Source of the DNA: Tropicimonas isoalkanivorans
GTDB taxonomy: Bacteria > Pseudomonadota > Alphaproteobacteria > Rhodobacterales > Rhodobacteraceae
Assembly: GCF_900112335.1 (NCBI RefSeq)
Contig: NZ_FOLG01000002.1
Span: 109,163 to 173,162, forward strand
DNA length: 64,000 nt
Direction of reading: 5' to 3'
Position numbers and translations under genes: made by a program. Of the stretch, positions 51,396 through 61,314 are shown in pieces. Position 1 is the first letter of the stretch, and each line of letters starts with the position of its first letter. A model generated the notes under the pieces. It was given only the letters and a program-made list of their open reading frames with translations, was not told the DNA's origin and searched no databases.

Positions 51396-53510
51396 TTAGC
51401 TTGTCTTCAACCCCCACCAAGACTGACCGAGATCCTCGATATAGCCTTGGAAGACCGGCCACCGCTTTTTTCCGAGCATCTGCTGGATGCCGGAGGACTT
51501 CGACCCGGCGATGAGATCGCGGGTCTTCACCCCGGGCAGCCCCTTCTTCTTCGCGTCCACCAGCTGTCGGAAACAGTGGACCTGCTGTTCGCTGAACAAA
51601 GGCAGCTCCGGTTTTCCGGGCACGTGAAGTGTTCCAGACTCTCCGTCCGCGTTTTCTACGAGGGTCAGGGCGGTGCCGCCGAGGGCAAGTCCGAGGTTCG
51701 ATCGGAAGAAGGTCTCGACGTAGCCCTTGTCGAGTCTGGCAAATCCTGCTGAGCCATCGGTGGCCCGGGGAAGAGTCATGATGAGGTTCGCGGCGATGCA
51801 TTTCCAGCCGGGATCTTTCCCGCAGAACACGATGCCAGGGCCTGCTCCGGAGCGCATGCGCAACTGGACCTCGGCATCCACGAACCACTTCTGTTCGCCC
51901 AATCCGCGCGCGAGGTAGCAGGGAACATCCTTTCCATCGATGGACATGCTGCCGATGAAGAAGAGCCTCGTCGTGATCTCCTGCTTGCCCTGAATTGACA
52001 GCACGCTCTGCAGTGCCTCGATGATCCGCTGCTCGAGCCATTCCGTGCTGATGGCATAGAGCATCCGGTCCTTCGCTGGTGGTATGTCTTCGTCGTCGAA
52101 GTCGTCGATCACGCTGTCATCGACGTCCTTTTGCACGATCAGCTTGGCCTCGACGAGGCGATCTGGGTCGGTTTTCCTTTCCGAGAAGAAGGTTGCCGGG
52201 ACTGTTTCTTCCCCTCGGTCATGCAGCTCCAGCAGCAAGGGGAGGAAGTCGCCAAGCTCGCCGGAGCTCAGGTCTCGGAAGGGGTGCTGGATCTTCCACT
52301 CGGTTAGCAGCGTCCGCCCCAGCCTGCGAAGCTCGGGATCGGGATCGCTGAGCAGGCTGCAGCGGTTACGGTCGGAGATCGTAATCTCCAGGAGGGACGG
52401 AGGGTCGGATTCCTGGCGCCGGTAGCGCACCGCGATGACGGCCCGGGAGATCCCCGACGCGCGCTGCAGTACGCGGGCGGGCGCCAGGTAGCTTTGCGCT
52501 GTCTTCTCGATCTCGTCGCCAAACGGGACAGAAAGACGAAGCCTTTGTTTCCATCTGGCGAGGCGCACCTCGATTTCGACGAGCGCGGTCTTGTCCACGA
52601 GGAATCCGGGCACCGCAGGTGGGTCAAGCGTGAGCGTCCTGAAGAACTGCGAAAGATCGTAGTTCACCCACGTCAGCGGCTTCGTCGAAACATCGTGCCC
52701 CAGGACCTCGGTCGCAAAACACTCGGAAACCAACGCGCGCTCTGGGGCTGTATCAGCGCAAATCTCGATCCGTTGTTCCACAGGAGTGTAGATCAGCAGA
52801 ACTTCCTTTTGCGGCCGAAGAAAGCGAAGGCGTCTGCCTCCATTGTCGAGATGTTCGGGAATGCCGGTGATGTCTTTTGGAATCCGGATAATCACCAGAA
52901 CCGATGGCTTGTACGCTTCCGTCGCCGGGAGGTCGACGACGCTCATTCCACAATCTACGGAAAGCTTGAGGCGCAACCGCACAGCAGCGAGGAGCTTCTC
53001 CTTGGGTATAGCGTTTGCGTCCACCGGCTTTGGGTGCTCGAGATCGACATCGAATGCGCTATACAGCTTTCCATCTCGCCACAGACGGGCATTGCGGAAA
53101 CTCACGGCGTCATCGAATGCACGACGATGATGAGCGTGAACGTGTAGTGCGACGGCCAACTCGCCAAGCTGAGCAAACGCAGCTTCGTACTCCTCGTTGG
53201 AGAGTTCCTCTTCGGCAATCACCTTGAGAGCGGACGGGCCTTTTCCGTTCGTCAGAAGCAATACGCGTTGCGCCTCGATTTCGACAGGAAGCGTCACCTC
53301 CGGTTTCATGTCGTTGATCGCTGCGATCACCGCATTTCGGTTCTCTTCGTTGTCTTCTTCTTCGAGGGGCTTGAAGGGTTCAGCGATCTCAGAGGCAATC
53401 GCAACGAAATTCTCATCGTCCTGAAAAAAGAAACCCCGAAGAGATTCGGGTGATGCGTTCTCAATTACTGTCTGAAGGGACCGCAAGCTACGTTTCGATG
53501 ACGGGGGCAT
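51396..53510 (-). CDS. Unrecognised 704-residue protein, candidate defence or accessory gene
   Basis: Start at 53510 with AGAGGA upstream. I see no Walker motifs, nuclease, methyltransferase or membrane segments. An N-terminal acidic helical part (KPLEEEDNEENRN) is followed by beta-rich central blocks and a C-terminal region ending GYIEDLGQSWWGLKTS. It stands alone between the prophage and the recombinase operon, in front of a restriction locus, and is transcribed divergently from the recombinase operon. Such isolated large genes at phage/island borders are often antiphage genes; this is inference only. Confidence 0.6.
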   Translation of the reverse strand: MPPSSKRSLRSLQTVIENASPESLRGFFFQDDENFVAIASEIAEPFKPLEEEDNEENRNAVIAAINDMKPEVTLPVEIEAQRVLLLTNGKGPSALKVIAEEELSNEEYEAAFAQLGELAVALHVHAHHRRAFDDAVSFRNARLWRDGKLYSAFDVDLEHPKPVDANAIPKEKLLAAVRLRLKLSVDCGMSVVDLPATEAYKPSVLVIIRIPKDITGIPEHLDNGGRRLRFLRPQKEVLLIYTPVEQRIEICADTAPERALVSECFATEVLGHDVSTKPLTWVNYDLSQFFRTLTLDPPAVPGFLVDKTALVEIEVRLARWKQRLRLSVPFGDEIEKTAQSYLAPARVLQRASGISRAVIAVRYRRQESDPPSLLEITISDRNRCSLLSDPDPELRRLGRTLLTEWKIQHPFRDLSSGELGDFLPLLLELHDRGEETVPATFFSERKTDPDRLVEAKLIVQKDVDDSVIDDFDDEDIPPAKDRMLYAISTEWLEQRIIEALQSVLSIQGKQEITTRLFFIGSMSIDGKDVPCYLARGLGEQKWFVDAEVQLRMRSGAGPGIVFCGKDPGWKCIAANLIMTLPRATDGSAGFARLDKGYVETFFRSNLGLALGGTALTLVENADGESGTLHVPGKPELPLFSEQQVHCFRQLVDAKKKGLPGVKTRDLIAGSKSSGIQQMLGKKRWPVFQGYIEDLGQSWWGLKTS

Positions 53511-53674
53511 CACTTCCTCTCGCTAAAGACGCCAAGGCAACTATAAGCGCAGCATCCCGCAGGGGCACTCGCCCATCAATAGATTTTCTCCTGCTCCGAC
53601 ATGGGGCTGTCCCGTCGGCAGCCGCCAGGTGGCTTTTGATCGGTAGCAGCACCACCGATCACGGCCACCGAGAC

Positions 53675-53878
53675 ATGAAACGCCCGAACCCACTCCCACC
53701 CGACCAGATGACGCCCGCAGAGCGCCGCACAGAGCTGTGCGGCCTGCTGGCGCTCGGGCTGGTTCGGTTGCAGATGCGGAAGACGGGCGAAGTATCTGAC
53801 GATACTGGAGAAAGTTGCCTACACTATCCGCCCGACCAATGCCGTCATGCAACTCCAACTTGCCGGAGAAATGCATGA
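53675..53878 (+). CDS. Small conserved protein of the recombinase operon
   Basis: 67 residues from the ATG at 53675 (LPPDQMTPAERRTELCGLLA; ESCLHYPPDQCRHATPT). This type of small protein precedes DUF2924-recombinase pairs in alphaproteobacteria. Its TGA overlaps the DUF2924 ATG (ATGA), so the operon has four coupled genes. Function unknown. 53511-53674 is the divergent promoter region. Confidence 0.65.
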   Translation: MKRPNPLPPDQMTPAERRTELCGLLALGLVRLQMRKTGEVSDDTGESCLHYPPDQCRHATPTCRRNA

Positions 53879-54330
53879 ACAAGCCCGATCCCATCCCCGC
53901 GCGCCTGGCCGCGCTCAAGACCACGCCGACGCCCGACCTGAAGCAACAGTGGCGCGACCTGTTCGACAGCGAGCCGCCACCGTTCAACCGCCGCTACCTC
54001 GAGTCCCGCCTGGCATACCGAATCCAGGAACTCGCCTATGGCGGGCTGAAGCCCGAAACGACACGGCGTCTGGAACGGCTCGGCGAGGAACTGGGCGGCG
54101 GCGACCGATCCAAGCGCGGCATCCGCGCAGATCGCGACCGCCCGATCACCGGCACGCGGCTGCTCCGCGAGTGGCAGGGCGTCGAGCAGATAGTCACCGT
54201 AACTGCCGACGGCTTCGAATGGCAGGGGCGGCCGTACAAGTCGCTGTCCGCGATCGCCCGCGCGATCACCGGCACGCGTTGGAACGGGTGGACCTTCTTC
54301 GGGCTGAAGAACCACAGGGGGCGGACATGA
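53875..54330 (+). CDS. DUF2924 domain protein
   Basis: 151 residues from the ATG at 53875 (GGAG upstream). DUF2924 signatures: LKQQWRDLFDSEPPPFNRRYLESRLAYRIQEL compressed here as motifs LKQQWRDLF and YLESRLAYRIQE, and a C-terminal LSAIARAITGTRWNGWTFFGL. DUF2924 proteins are almost always encoded before resolvase-type recombinases and are presumed DNA-binding partners. ATGA overlaps on both sides. Confidence 0.85.
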   Translation: MNKPDPIPARLAALKTTPTPDLKQQWRDLFDSEPPPFNRRYLESRLAYRIQELAYGGLKPETTRRLERLGEELGGGDRSKRGIRADRDRPITGTRLLREWQGVEQIVTVTADGFEWQGRPYKSLSAIARAITGTRWNGWTFFGLKNHRGRT

Positions 54331-55652
54331 CGAAGCCGCCGGATAAATCGAAGGTCGTCCGCAAGCTGCGGTGTGCCGTCTACACCCGGAAATCCTCCGA
54401 GGAAGGACTGGAGCAGGAGTTCAACTCGCTCCACGCCCAGCGCGAGGCCTGCGAGGCTTACATCGCCAGCCAGCGGTCGGAGGGCTGGGTGCTGGTCCGC
54501 GATCAGTATGACGACGGCGGCATCTCGGGCGGCACGCTGGAGCGGCCCGGCTTGAAGCGGCTGCTGGAGGATATCGAGGACGGGCTGGTCGATGTTGTGG
54601 TGGTCTACAAGATCGACCGCCTCAGCCGCTCGCTGGCGGATTTCGCCAAGCTGGTCGAGGTGTTCGACCGGAACGGCGTGACGTTCGTCTCGGTCACGCA
54701 GTCGTTCAACACCACCACCTCCATGGGGCGGCTGACGCTGAACATCCTGCTCAGCTTCGCCCAGTTCGAGCGCGAGGTGACGGCCGAACGCATCCGCGAC
54801 AAGGTCGCCGCCAGCCGGAAGAAGGGTATGTGGATGGGCGGGGTGCCACCATACGGTTACCGCGTCGAGAACCGGAAGCTGGTGGTCGACGAAGAGCACG
54901 CTGAGCACGTTCGCTGGGTCTTCGACCGCTTTCTCGAGATCGGGTCCTGCACGGAACTGGCGCGGGAAGTCGGCACGCGCGGCCTCCGGACGCCGCGCGG
55001 CAACCGGATCGACAAGAAGTACATCTACCGCATGCTCAGCAACCGCGCCTACATCGGCGAGGCGGTCCACAAGGGCGACAGCTATCCCGGCGAGCACGAC
55101 GCCATCATCGATCCCGAGATTTGGGACCGCGTCCACGCCATCCTGCAGGAGAGCCCGCGCAAGCGCGCGGCCCGCACCCGCGCCGACACGCCCGCGCTGC
55201 TGAAGGGGCTGCTGTTCGGGCCCGATGGCGCCGCGTTCTCACCGACGCATACTCGGAAGGGGGATCGTCTCTACCGCTACTATGTCAGTCAGACCGTGCT
55301 GAAGCATGGTGCTGGTTCGTGTCCGGTCGGCCGCGTGCCTGCGGGCGAGATCGAGGGCGCTGTCATCGACCAGCTCCGCGCCGTGTTCCGCCAGCCAGAG
55401 ATCGTGGCGGGGACGTGGAAGGCGGCGCGTGCCTACGCCGAAGAAATCTCCGAGGCCGACGCACGCGCGGCCTTGCAGCAGCTCGACCCGCTGTGGGACG
55501 AACTCTTCCCCGCCGAGCAGGCGCGCATAGTCACGCTGCTGGTCGAGCGCGTCGATATCGGCACGAACGGGCTCAACTTCCGGCTCCGGATGGACGGCCT
55601 CGGAGGGCTCGCGCGCGAGATGCTGTCTGGCAGCATCGGAGCAGCGGCATGA
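54327..55652 (+). CDS. Serine recombinase (large-type resolvase/integrase)
   Basis: 441 residues. N-terminal resolvase domain with the catalytic Ser in YTRKSSEEG, conserved Arg and Asp in YKIDRLSRSL and FEREVTAERIRDK. A recombinase domain (VPPYGYRVEN; NRAYIGEAVHKG) and a coiled C-terminus follow; the zinc-ribbon cysteines are largely absent. It could move the island or be an independent cassette. It is the only recombinase of integrase type in the window. Confidence 0.9.
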   Translation: MTKPPDKSKVVRKLRCAVYTRKSSEEGLEQEFNSLHAQREACEAYIASQRSEGWVLVRDQYDDGGISGGTLERPGLKRLLEDIEDGLVDVVVVYKIDRLSRSLADFAKLVEVFDRNGVTFVSVTQSFNTTTSMGRLTLNILLSFAQFEREVTAERIRDKVAASRKKGMWMGGVPPYGYRVENRKLVVDEEHAEHVRWVFDRFLEIGSCTELAREVGTRGLRTPRGNRIDKKYIYRMLSNRAYIGEAVHKGDSYPGEHDAIIDPEIWDRVHAILQESPRKRAARTRADTPALLKGLLFGPDGAAFSPTHTRKGDRLYRYYVSQTVLKHGAGSCPVGRVPAGEIEGAVIDQLRAVFRQPEIVAGTWKAARAYAEEISEADARAALQQLDPLWDELFPAEQARIVTLLVERVDIGTNGLNFRLRMDGLGGLAREMLSGSIGAAA

Positions 55653-56044
55653 CCCGCGCGACGGCGGTCCCCGAGACGGTTACAATCCACGTGCCATTCC
55701 GCATCGTGAAGCGCGGCGGGCGGAAAGAGATGCAGCGGCCATCAGGTACACAAGCGCGCGGGAGGCCGGACGATACGCTCATCAAGGCGCTTGCGCGCGC
55801 GTTCCGCTGGAAGAGGATGCTCGACAACGGTGACTTTGCCACGGTAGCCGACCTCGCCGCACAGGAGGGCATCGCTGTCTCCTACCTAACGCGTGTGCTT
55901 CGGCTGACGCAGCTTGCGCCCGATCTCGTCGAGGCGATACTCGACGCACGGCATCCCCCGGGCCTGACGCTTCAGTCGCTGCGAGTGCAGATCCCCGATG
56001 AATGGTCGAAGCAGCGCGGGTCCTTGCTGCCAGGGACGGAATAA
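55649..56044 (+). CDS. Helix-turn-helix protein of the recombinase operon
   Basis: 131 residues; the ATG at 55649 overlaps the recombinase stop. A ParB-like helix-turn-helix (TVADLAAQEGIAVSYLTRVLRL) is followed by LAPDLVEAILDARHPPGLTL. It is a conserved third partner of DUF2924-recombinase modules in Rhodobacterales and may act as a directionality or regulatory factor. Last gene of the operon; 56045-56201 has no gene. Confidence 0.75.
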   Translation: MTRATAVPETVTIHVPFRIVKRGGRKEMQRPSGTQARGRPDDTLIKALARAFRWKRMLDNGDFATVADLAAQEGIAVSYLTRVLRLTQLAPDLVEAILDARHPPGLTLQSLRVQIPDEWSKQRGSLLPGTE

Positions 56045-56201
56045 GGCTTGCGGCATCAGTCGGCCACGCTGTAGCTTCTCCGAGCCGTTGTCAGGCGAAA
56101 GAGCTGCCAAACCAGAGAATTGCGCGTTGATCTGAGCCGAGTTCTTTGACAAGCCGTTTGCTGCGCGATGGCATGTCGAAACCGGGCGAAGTAGATTGCG
56201 C

Positions 56202-58580
56202 ATGAACGAAGCCGATACCTGCAGAAAGTTCGTCGTCCCGAAGCTGCAGGAAGCAGGCTGGGATGATCGTCCGCACGCGATAAACGAGCAGAGAACTTTT
56301 ACTGACGGCCGAGTTGTATTTGTCGGCGGCAAAGCTCGCCGTGGCAAGCAGAAGCGCTCAGACTATCTTCTCCGATATAATCCGGATTTCCCGATCGCCG
56401 TCGTTGAGGCCAAATCCCGCTACCGGCACGCCGCGGAGGGCCTCCAACAAGCCAAGGAATATGCAGAAATCCTTGGACTTCGGTTCGCGTATTCGACCAA
56501 CGGGATCGAGATTGTCGAGTTCGACTACACGACCGGCATCGAGCGAACGATTTCGGATTTCCCGGCGCCTGATGACCTTTGGGCTCGGCTCCGCCGCGCC
56601 GAGGGCATTGTCGACGACCAAGTGGCCGAACGGCTGCTGACGCCCACCTTTCCAGACCGAGCCAAACCCCTTCGCTACTATCAGGAAATCGCGGTGAACC
56701 GCGCGGTCCAAGTGGCCCTTCAGGGCAGGAAGCGGGCCCTTCTCACACTGTGCACCGGAGCGGGCAAGACTGCCGTCGCCTTCCAGATCTGCTGGAAGCT
56801 ATGGTCAGCACGCTGGAATTCCAAAGGGGTCAACCGAAACCCGAAGATCCTGTTTCTCGCTGATCGCAACGTCCTGGTCGACGATCCGATGGCAAAAGAC
56901 TTCAGCCCGTTTGGCGACGCCCGTCACAGGATAGCTGGCGGCGTGGCGGTCAAGAGCCGCGACATGTATTTCGCGATCTACCAGTCCATCGCGCGTGACG
57001 AGAACCGTCCCGGCCTCTATCGAGAGTATGCGCGCGACTTCTTCGATCTCATCATAATTGACGAATGCCATCGTGGCAGTGCGCGCGACGACAGCAACTG
57101 GCGAGAAATCCTCGAGTGGTTCGAGCCTGCGACCCAGATCGGGATGACAGCGACGCCGCGGCGAGAGGATAACGTCGACACCTACAACTATTTCGGCGAT
57201 CCGCTTTATGAATACAGCCTGGCGCAGGGCATCGCTGACGGCTTCCTGGCCCCGTATCGCGTCCATCGCGTCATATCGGACTACGACGCTGCAGGCTGGC
57301 GACCAACGCGGGGTGAACTTGATCGCTATGGTCGCGAGATCCCCGACGCCGAATACTCGACGCGGGACTTCGAGCGGGTCGTGGCGCTGCGGGCTCGAAC
57401 TCAGGCCATTGCGAAACATCTCGCGGGCTTCATGGCCGAGACCGACCGCTTCGCGAAGACCATCGTCTTCTGCGTCGACCAGGAACACGCGCTCGAAATG
57501 CGGCAGGCGCTCGCCGCCCTGAACACCGATCTCGTGAAGGACCATCCCGACTACGTTTGCCGTGTGACGTCCGACGAAGGCGATGTGGGAAGCGCGCACA
57601 GGGCGAAGTTTCAGGATGTCGAGACCCAGACGCCGGTCATCCTCACCACATCGCAGCTTCTCACGACCGGCGTGGACGCCCCGACCTGCAAGAACGTGGT
57701 GCTCGCGCGGGTCGTCGGCTCCATGCCGGAGTTCAAGCAGATCATCGGACGGGGCACCCGTCTCCGGCCCGACTACGGCAAGCTCGCCTTCAACATCATC
57801 GACTACACCGGAACCGCGACGCGCATGTTCGCCGATCCCGCCTTTGACGGCGAGCCCGTCCGCGAGGACGAAGCGGTGATCAATGCGGACGGCGACATCG
57901 TGGAAGAGCGCGAGATCGAAGAAGTGGCGCCGGATCCGGACGATTTTCCTGAAGGGCCCGATATCCCGGATGGACCGGTCGAGCTGGGGGACGAGGGCGA
58001 GAACGGGCCCCGCAAGTTCTATGTCGACGGCGGCGAGGTCGCGATCGTCCGGCACCTCGTGTACGAACTCGATTCTGACGGCCGGCAACTCGCCTGCCGC
58101 CAGCTCACCGATTACACTGGCGACAAGGTCCGCACACTCTACCCCAATGCGTCGGAACTGCGCACGGACTGGCTCGATCCCGAACGCCGGGCGGAAATCG
58201 TCGAGCGGCTCGAGGAAAAGGGCATCGACCTCGATTCCCTGGCTGATGCAGTCGGAAAGCCGGAGGCCGACCCGTTCGATCTCCTTTGCCATCTCGCCTA
58301 TAACGCGCCGCTGCGCACCCGGCGCGAGCGCGCTGACCGTCTGGTGAGGGAGCAGGACGAGTTTCTGGACCGCTTCGGGCCGGATGCCCGCGAAGTTCTG
58401 GATGCCGTGCTTGAAAAGTATGCCGAACATGGCAGTGCCCAGTTCAAGCTGCCCGACATCCTTGAAGTGCCCCCGTTCAACGAGTGGGGCAACGTCATAG
58501 AAATCGCCGCCCGCTTCGGCGGGGGCAAGGAGCTGCGCAGCGCCGTCACCGAGCTGCAGCGTCTGCTCTACACCGCTTGA
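56202..58580 (+). CDS. hsdR: Type I restriction endonuclease subunit R
   Basis: 792 residues from the ATG at 56202 (NEADTCRKFVVPKLQEAGW). An N-terminal PD-(D/E)XK nuclease (SDYLL..., VVEAKS) is followed by SF2 helicase motifs TGAGKTAVAF, DECHRG, MTATPRR and IIGRGTRL. It translocates and cuts DNA lacking modification, in complex with HsdM and HsdS. A TTG at 56196 is an alternative start. First gene of an R-M-S-HEPN operon. Confidence 0.92.
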   Translation: MNEADTCRKFVVPKLQEAGWDDRPHAINEQRTFTDGRVVFVGGKARRGKQKRSDYLLRYNPDFPIAVVEAKSRYRHAAEGLQQAKEYAEILGLRFAYSTNGIEIVEFDYTTGIERTISDFPAPDDLWARLRRAEGIVDDQVAERLLTPTFPDRAKPLRYYQEIAVNRAVQVALQGRKRALLTLCTGAGKTAVAFQICWKLWSARWNSKGVNRNPKILFLADRNVLVDDPMAKDFSPFGDARHRIAGGVAVKSRDMYFAIYQSIARDENRPGLYREYARDFFDLIIIDECHRGSARDDSNWREILEWFEPATQIGMTATPRREDNVDTYNYFGDPLYEYSLAQGIADGFLAPYRVHRVISDYDAAGWRPTRGELDRYGREIPDAEYSTRDFERVVALRARTQAIAKHLAGFMAETDRFAKTIVFCVDQEHALEMRQALAALNTDLVKDHPDYVCRVTSDEGDVGSAHRAKFQDVETQTPVILTTSQLLTTGVDAPTCKNVVLARVVGSMPEFKQIIGRGTRLRPDYGKLAFNIIDYTGTATRMFADPAFDGEPVREDEAVINADGDIVEEREIEEVAPDPDDFPEGPDIPDGPVELGDEGENGPRKFYVDGGEVAIVRHLVYELDSDGRQLACRQLTDYTGDKVRTLYPNASELRTDWLDPERRAEIVERLEEKGIDLDSLADAVGKPEADPFDLLCHLAYNAPLRTRRERADRLVREQDEFLDRFGPDAREVLDAVLEKYAEHGSAQFKLPDILEVPPFNEWGNVIEIAARFGGGKELRSAVTELQRLLYTA

Positions 58581-58597
58581 ATTGAAGGAGCTCTAAC

Positions 58598-60163
58598 TTG
58601 GCTACAACCGCCCGAAAGAAGGCTGCGCCGAAGCAACTGACCACTGCCCAGCGTCTCGACAGCATCATCAAGTCCGCCCGCAAGATCATGCGGAAGGACA
58701 AGGGGCTGAACGGCGACCTTGATCGGTTGCCGATGCTCACCTGGATCATGTTCCTGAAGTTCCTCGACGACATGGAGCGAATCGAGGAGGGACGCGCAGA
58801 ACTTGCTGGCAAGGATTATCGCTCGATCATCGAGGCCCCTTATCGCTGGCGCGATTGGGCGGCGGATGCCGATGGCATCACCGGTCCCGACCTCCTGTCG
58901 TTCCTCGTTTCCGAAATGACCGAGCGCCCGGACGGCACACGCGGCCCGGGGCTCTTCACCTATCTCCGAGGCTTGCGCGGCGACAATGGGCGGCGCGAGC
59001 GGCGCGACGTGATTGCAACCGTCTTCCAGGGCTTCGCCAACCGGATGGAGAGCGGCTACCTGCTGCGCGACGTGGTCAACCTGATCGACGGCATCCATTT
59101 CGATTCTTCGGAAGAAGTTCACACACTCGGCCGCCTGTACGAGACGCTGCTGCGCGAAATGCGCGACGCTGCAGGGGACTCGGGCGAGTTCTACACGCCC
59201 CGGCCGGTCGTGCGGTTCATGGTCGAGGTGACCGATCCCAAGCTGGGCGAGACCATCCTCGACCCGGCATGCGGCACCGGGGGATTTCTGACCGAGGCAT
59301 TCCTGCATCTTGAGCGCCAGGCCGATACGGTCGAGAAGCGACGCATCCTCCAGGAAGACAGCTTCTTCGGCGGCGAGGCCAAGTCGCTGCCGTTCCTGCT
59401 GTCCCAGCTCAACCTCCTGCTGCACGGCCTGCATGCCCCGCGCATCGACCCGGGCAATGCCCTTCGCTTCCGCCTCGCCGAGATCGGCGAGGATCAGCGG
59501 GTCAATGTCATCCTGACCAATCCGCCATTCGGCGGCGAGGAGGAGGCAGGCATCCTCAACAACTTCCCCGAGGACCGGCGCACGGCCGAAACGGCGCTGC
59601 TGTTCCTGCAACTGATCATGCGGAGGCTGAAACGCGCCGGGCGCGGGCGGGCCGCCGTCGTCGTTCCGCACGGCACGCTGTTCGGCGATGGCATCTCGGC
59701 GCGGATCAAGGCGGACCTGCTCGAGAAGTTCAACCTGCACACAGTGGTCCGGCTGCGCGAAGGGGTGTTCGCGCCCTACACGGACATCCCGGCAAACCTG
59801 ATCTTCTTCGACACGACCGGACCAACGAGGGACATCTGGTACTACGAGATGCCGCTGCCGGAGGGCCGCAAGAAGTACTCGAAGACCGCGCCCATGGCCT
59901 ATGAGGAATTTGCGGACTGCCTTGCCTGGTGGAAGAAGCGCGAGCCGAACGAGCGCGCGTGGAAGGTCTCCGCCGGTGATCTGATCCAGCGCGACGAGCA
60001 GGATCGCGTTGTCGCCTGTAACCTGGACATCAAGAACCCGCATTCCGGCGAGGTCGCCGATCATCGCGCGCCGCTCGAGATCGTGGACGCGATCATCGCA
60101 CAGGAACAGCGGATCATCGGGATCATGGACGAGATCAAGGCCGTGCTGGCGGAGCGGGTGTGA
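58598..60163 (+). CDS. hsdM: Type I DNA methyltransferase subunit M
   Basis: 521 residues, starting with TTG at 58598 preceded by AAGGAG at ideal spacing. An N-terminal HsdM helical domain (LTWIMFLKFLDDMERIEEG) is followed by an N6-adenine methyltransferase with DPACGTGGFL (AdoMet site) and NPPFGG (catalytic). GEFYTPRPVVRFM is typical of HsdM. It methylates the recognition site set by HsdS. Confidence 0.95.
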   Translation: MATTARKKAAPKQLTTAQRLDSIIKSARKIMRKDKGLNGDLDRLPMLTWIMFLKFLDDMERIEEGRAELAGKDYRSIIEAPYRWRDWAADADGITGPDLLSFLVSEMTERPDGTRGPGLFTYLRGLRGDNGRRERRDVIATVFQGFANRMESGYLLRDVVNLIDGIHFDSSEEVHTLGRLYETLLREMRDAAGDSGEFYTPRPVVRFMVEVTDPKLGETILDPACGTGGFLTEAFLHLERQADTVEKRRILQEDSFFGGEAKSLPFLLSQLNLLLHGLHAPRIDPGNALRFRLAEIGEDQRVNVILTNPPFGGEEEAGILNNFPEDRRTAETALLFLQLIMRRLKRAGRGRAAVVVPHGTLFGDGISARIKADLLEKFNLHTVVRLREGVFAPYTDIPANLIFFDTTGPTRDIWYYEMPLPEGRKKYSKTAPMAYEEFADCLAWWKKREPNERAWKVSAGDLIQRDEQDRVVACNLDIKNPHSGEVADHRAPLEIVDAIIAQEQRIIGIMDEIKAVLAERV

Positions 60164-61314
60164 TGTCGCGGACGATAACCATCGACAGGTTTCTGACCAA
60201 GGCAGAGGACTGGGTCCCGGTAAAGCCGGATGAAAATTACAAGCAGATCACCGCACGTCTTTGGGGAAAGGGTCTCACGCTGCGTGGCGAAGTTCCGGGG
60301 AGCGCGATTGCTGCCGCCCGACAGTACTGCGCCAAGGCAGGTCAGTTCCTGATCTCGAGGATCGACGCGCGTCATGGAGCGTTCGGGATCGTTCCAGAGG
60401 ACCTGGACGGTGCACTGGTCAGCAATGATTTCCCCTGCTTCAACATCGACGCTTCGACGGTGCTGCCACATTTCTTCGAGTGGTATTCACGCACGCCCGA
60501 GTTCATCGATCTATGTCGCCGAGCGAGCGAGGGTTCGACAAACCGCGTTCGCATGAAAGAAGCGAAATTCCTGAAGATGACGGTGCCTCTGCCTTCTCTC
60601 GACGAACAGCGCCGTATCGTCGAAAAGCTCGACCGGGTCGCGGCGCTGGTGGACGACCGCCGCAACGCCATCGAGGCGGCCGAGCGCGAGACGCAGGCGT
60701 TGCTGCTGAAAGCCTTCCAGCGCGCCATCGACGGCGCCCCCCTGCGCCCCATGGCCGAGGTCGCGCCGCTGGTGCGAAGACCGGTCGAGATCGATCTCGA
60801 CGCTGCCTATCCGGAACTCGGCGTCCGGTCATTCGGTCGGGGCACGTTCCACAAACCCGAACTGCCCGGCGTTGAGGTCGGCAACAAGAAGCTGTTCCGC
60901 ATCTGCACGGGCGACCTCGTGTTCAACATCGTCTTTGCCTGGGAAGGCGCTGTCGCCGTCGCTCAGCCAGAAGACGATGGCCGGGTCGGCTCACATCGTT
61001 TCCTGACCTGCGTTCCCGCGCCGGAAACCGCAACCGTCGAGTTCCTACGCTTCTATTTCTCGACGCCCGAGGGATTGCAGAAGCTGGGTGAAGCATCTCC
61101 TGGCGGAGCGGGACGGAACCGGACGCTGGGATTGAAGAAGCTCGAAAGCTTGCAAGTGCCGGTCCCACCAATCGGTCGACAGCACTGGTTCGACCGCCTT
61201 CAGACGAAGGCGCACGAAGCCCGCACCATCCGCGCCAACACCGCGCAGGATGTGGAGGCCCTGATTCCGGCCATGCTGCACGAGATCTTCGACGGTGGGG
61301 CGAAGGCCGCGTGA
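60163..61314 (+). CDS. hsdS: Type I restriction-modification specificity subunit S
   Basis: About 383 residues from the ATG at 60163, overlapping the HsdM stop (TGATG); a GTG one codon upstream is possible. Two target recognition domains are each followed by a conserved helix (LDEQRRIVEKLDRVAALVDDR; IGRQHWFDRLQTKAHEARTI). It defines the bipartite recognition sequence. Confidence 0.92.
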   Translation: MSRTITIDRFLTKAEDWVPVKPDENYKQITARLWGKGLTLRGEVPGSAIAAARQYCAKAGQFLISRIDARHGAFGIVPEDLDGALVSNDFPCFNIDASTVLPHFFEWYSRTPEFIDLCRRASEGSTNRVRMKEAKFLKMTVPLPSLDEQRRIVEKLDRVAALVDDRRNAIEAAERETQALLLKAFQRAIDGAPLRPMAEVAPLVRRPVEIDLDAAYPELGVRSFGRGTFHKPELPGVEVGNKKLFRICTGDLVFNIVFAWEGAVAVAQPEDDGRVGSHRFLTCVPAPETATVEFLRFYFSTPEGLQKLGEASPGGAGRNRTLGLKKLESLQVPVPPIGRQHWFDRLQTKAHEARTIRANTAQDVEALIPAMLHEIFDGGAKAA

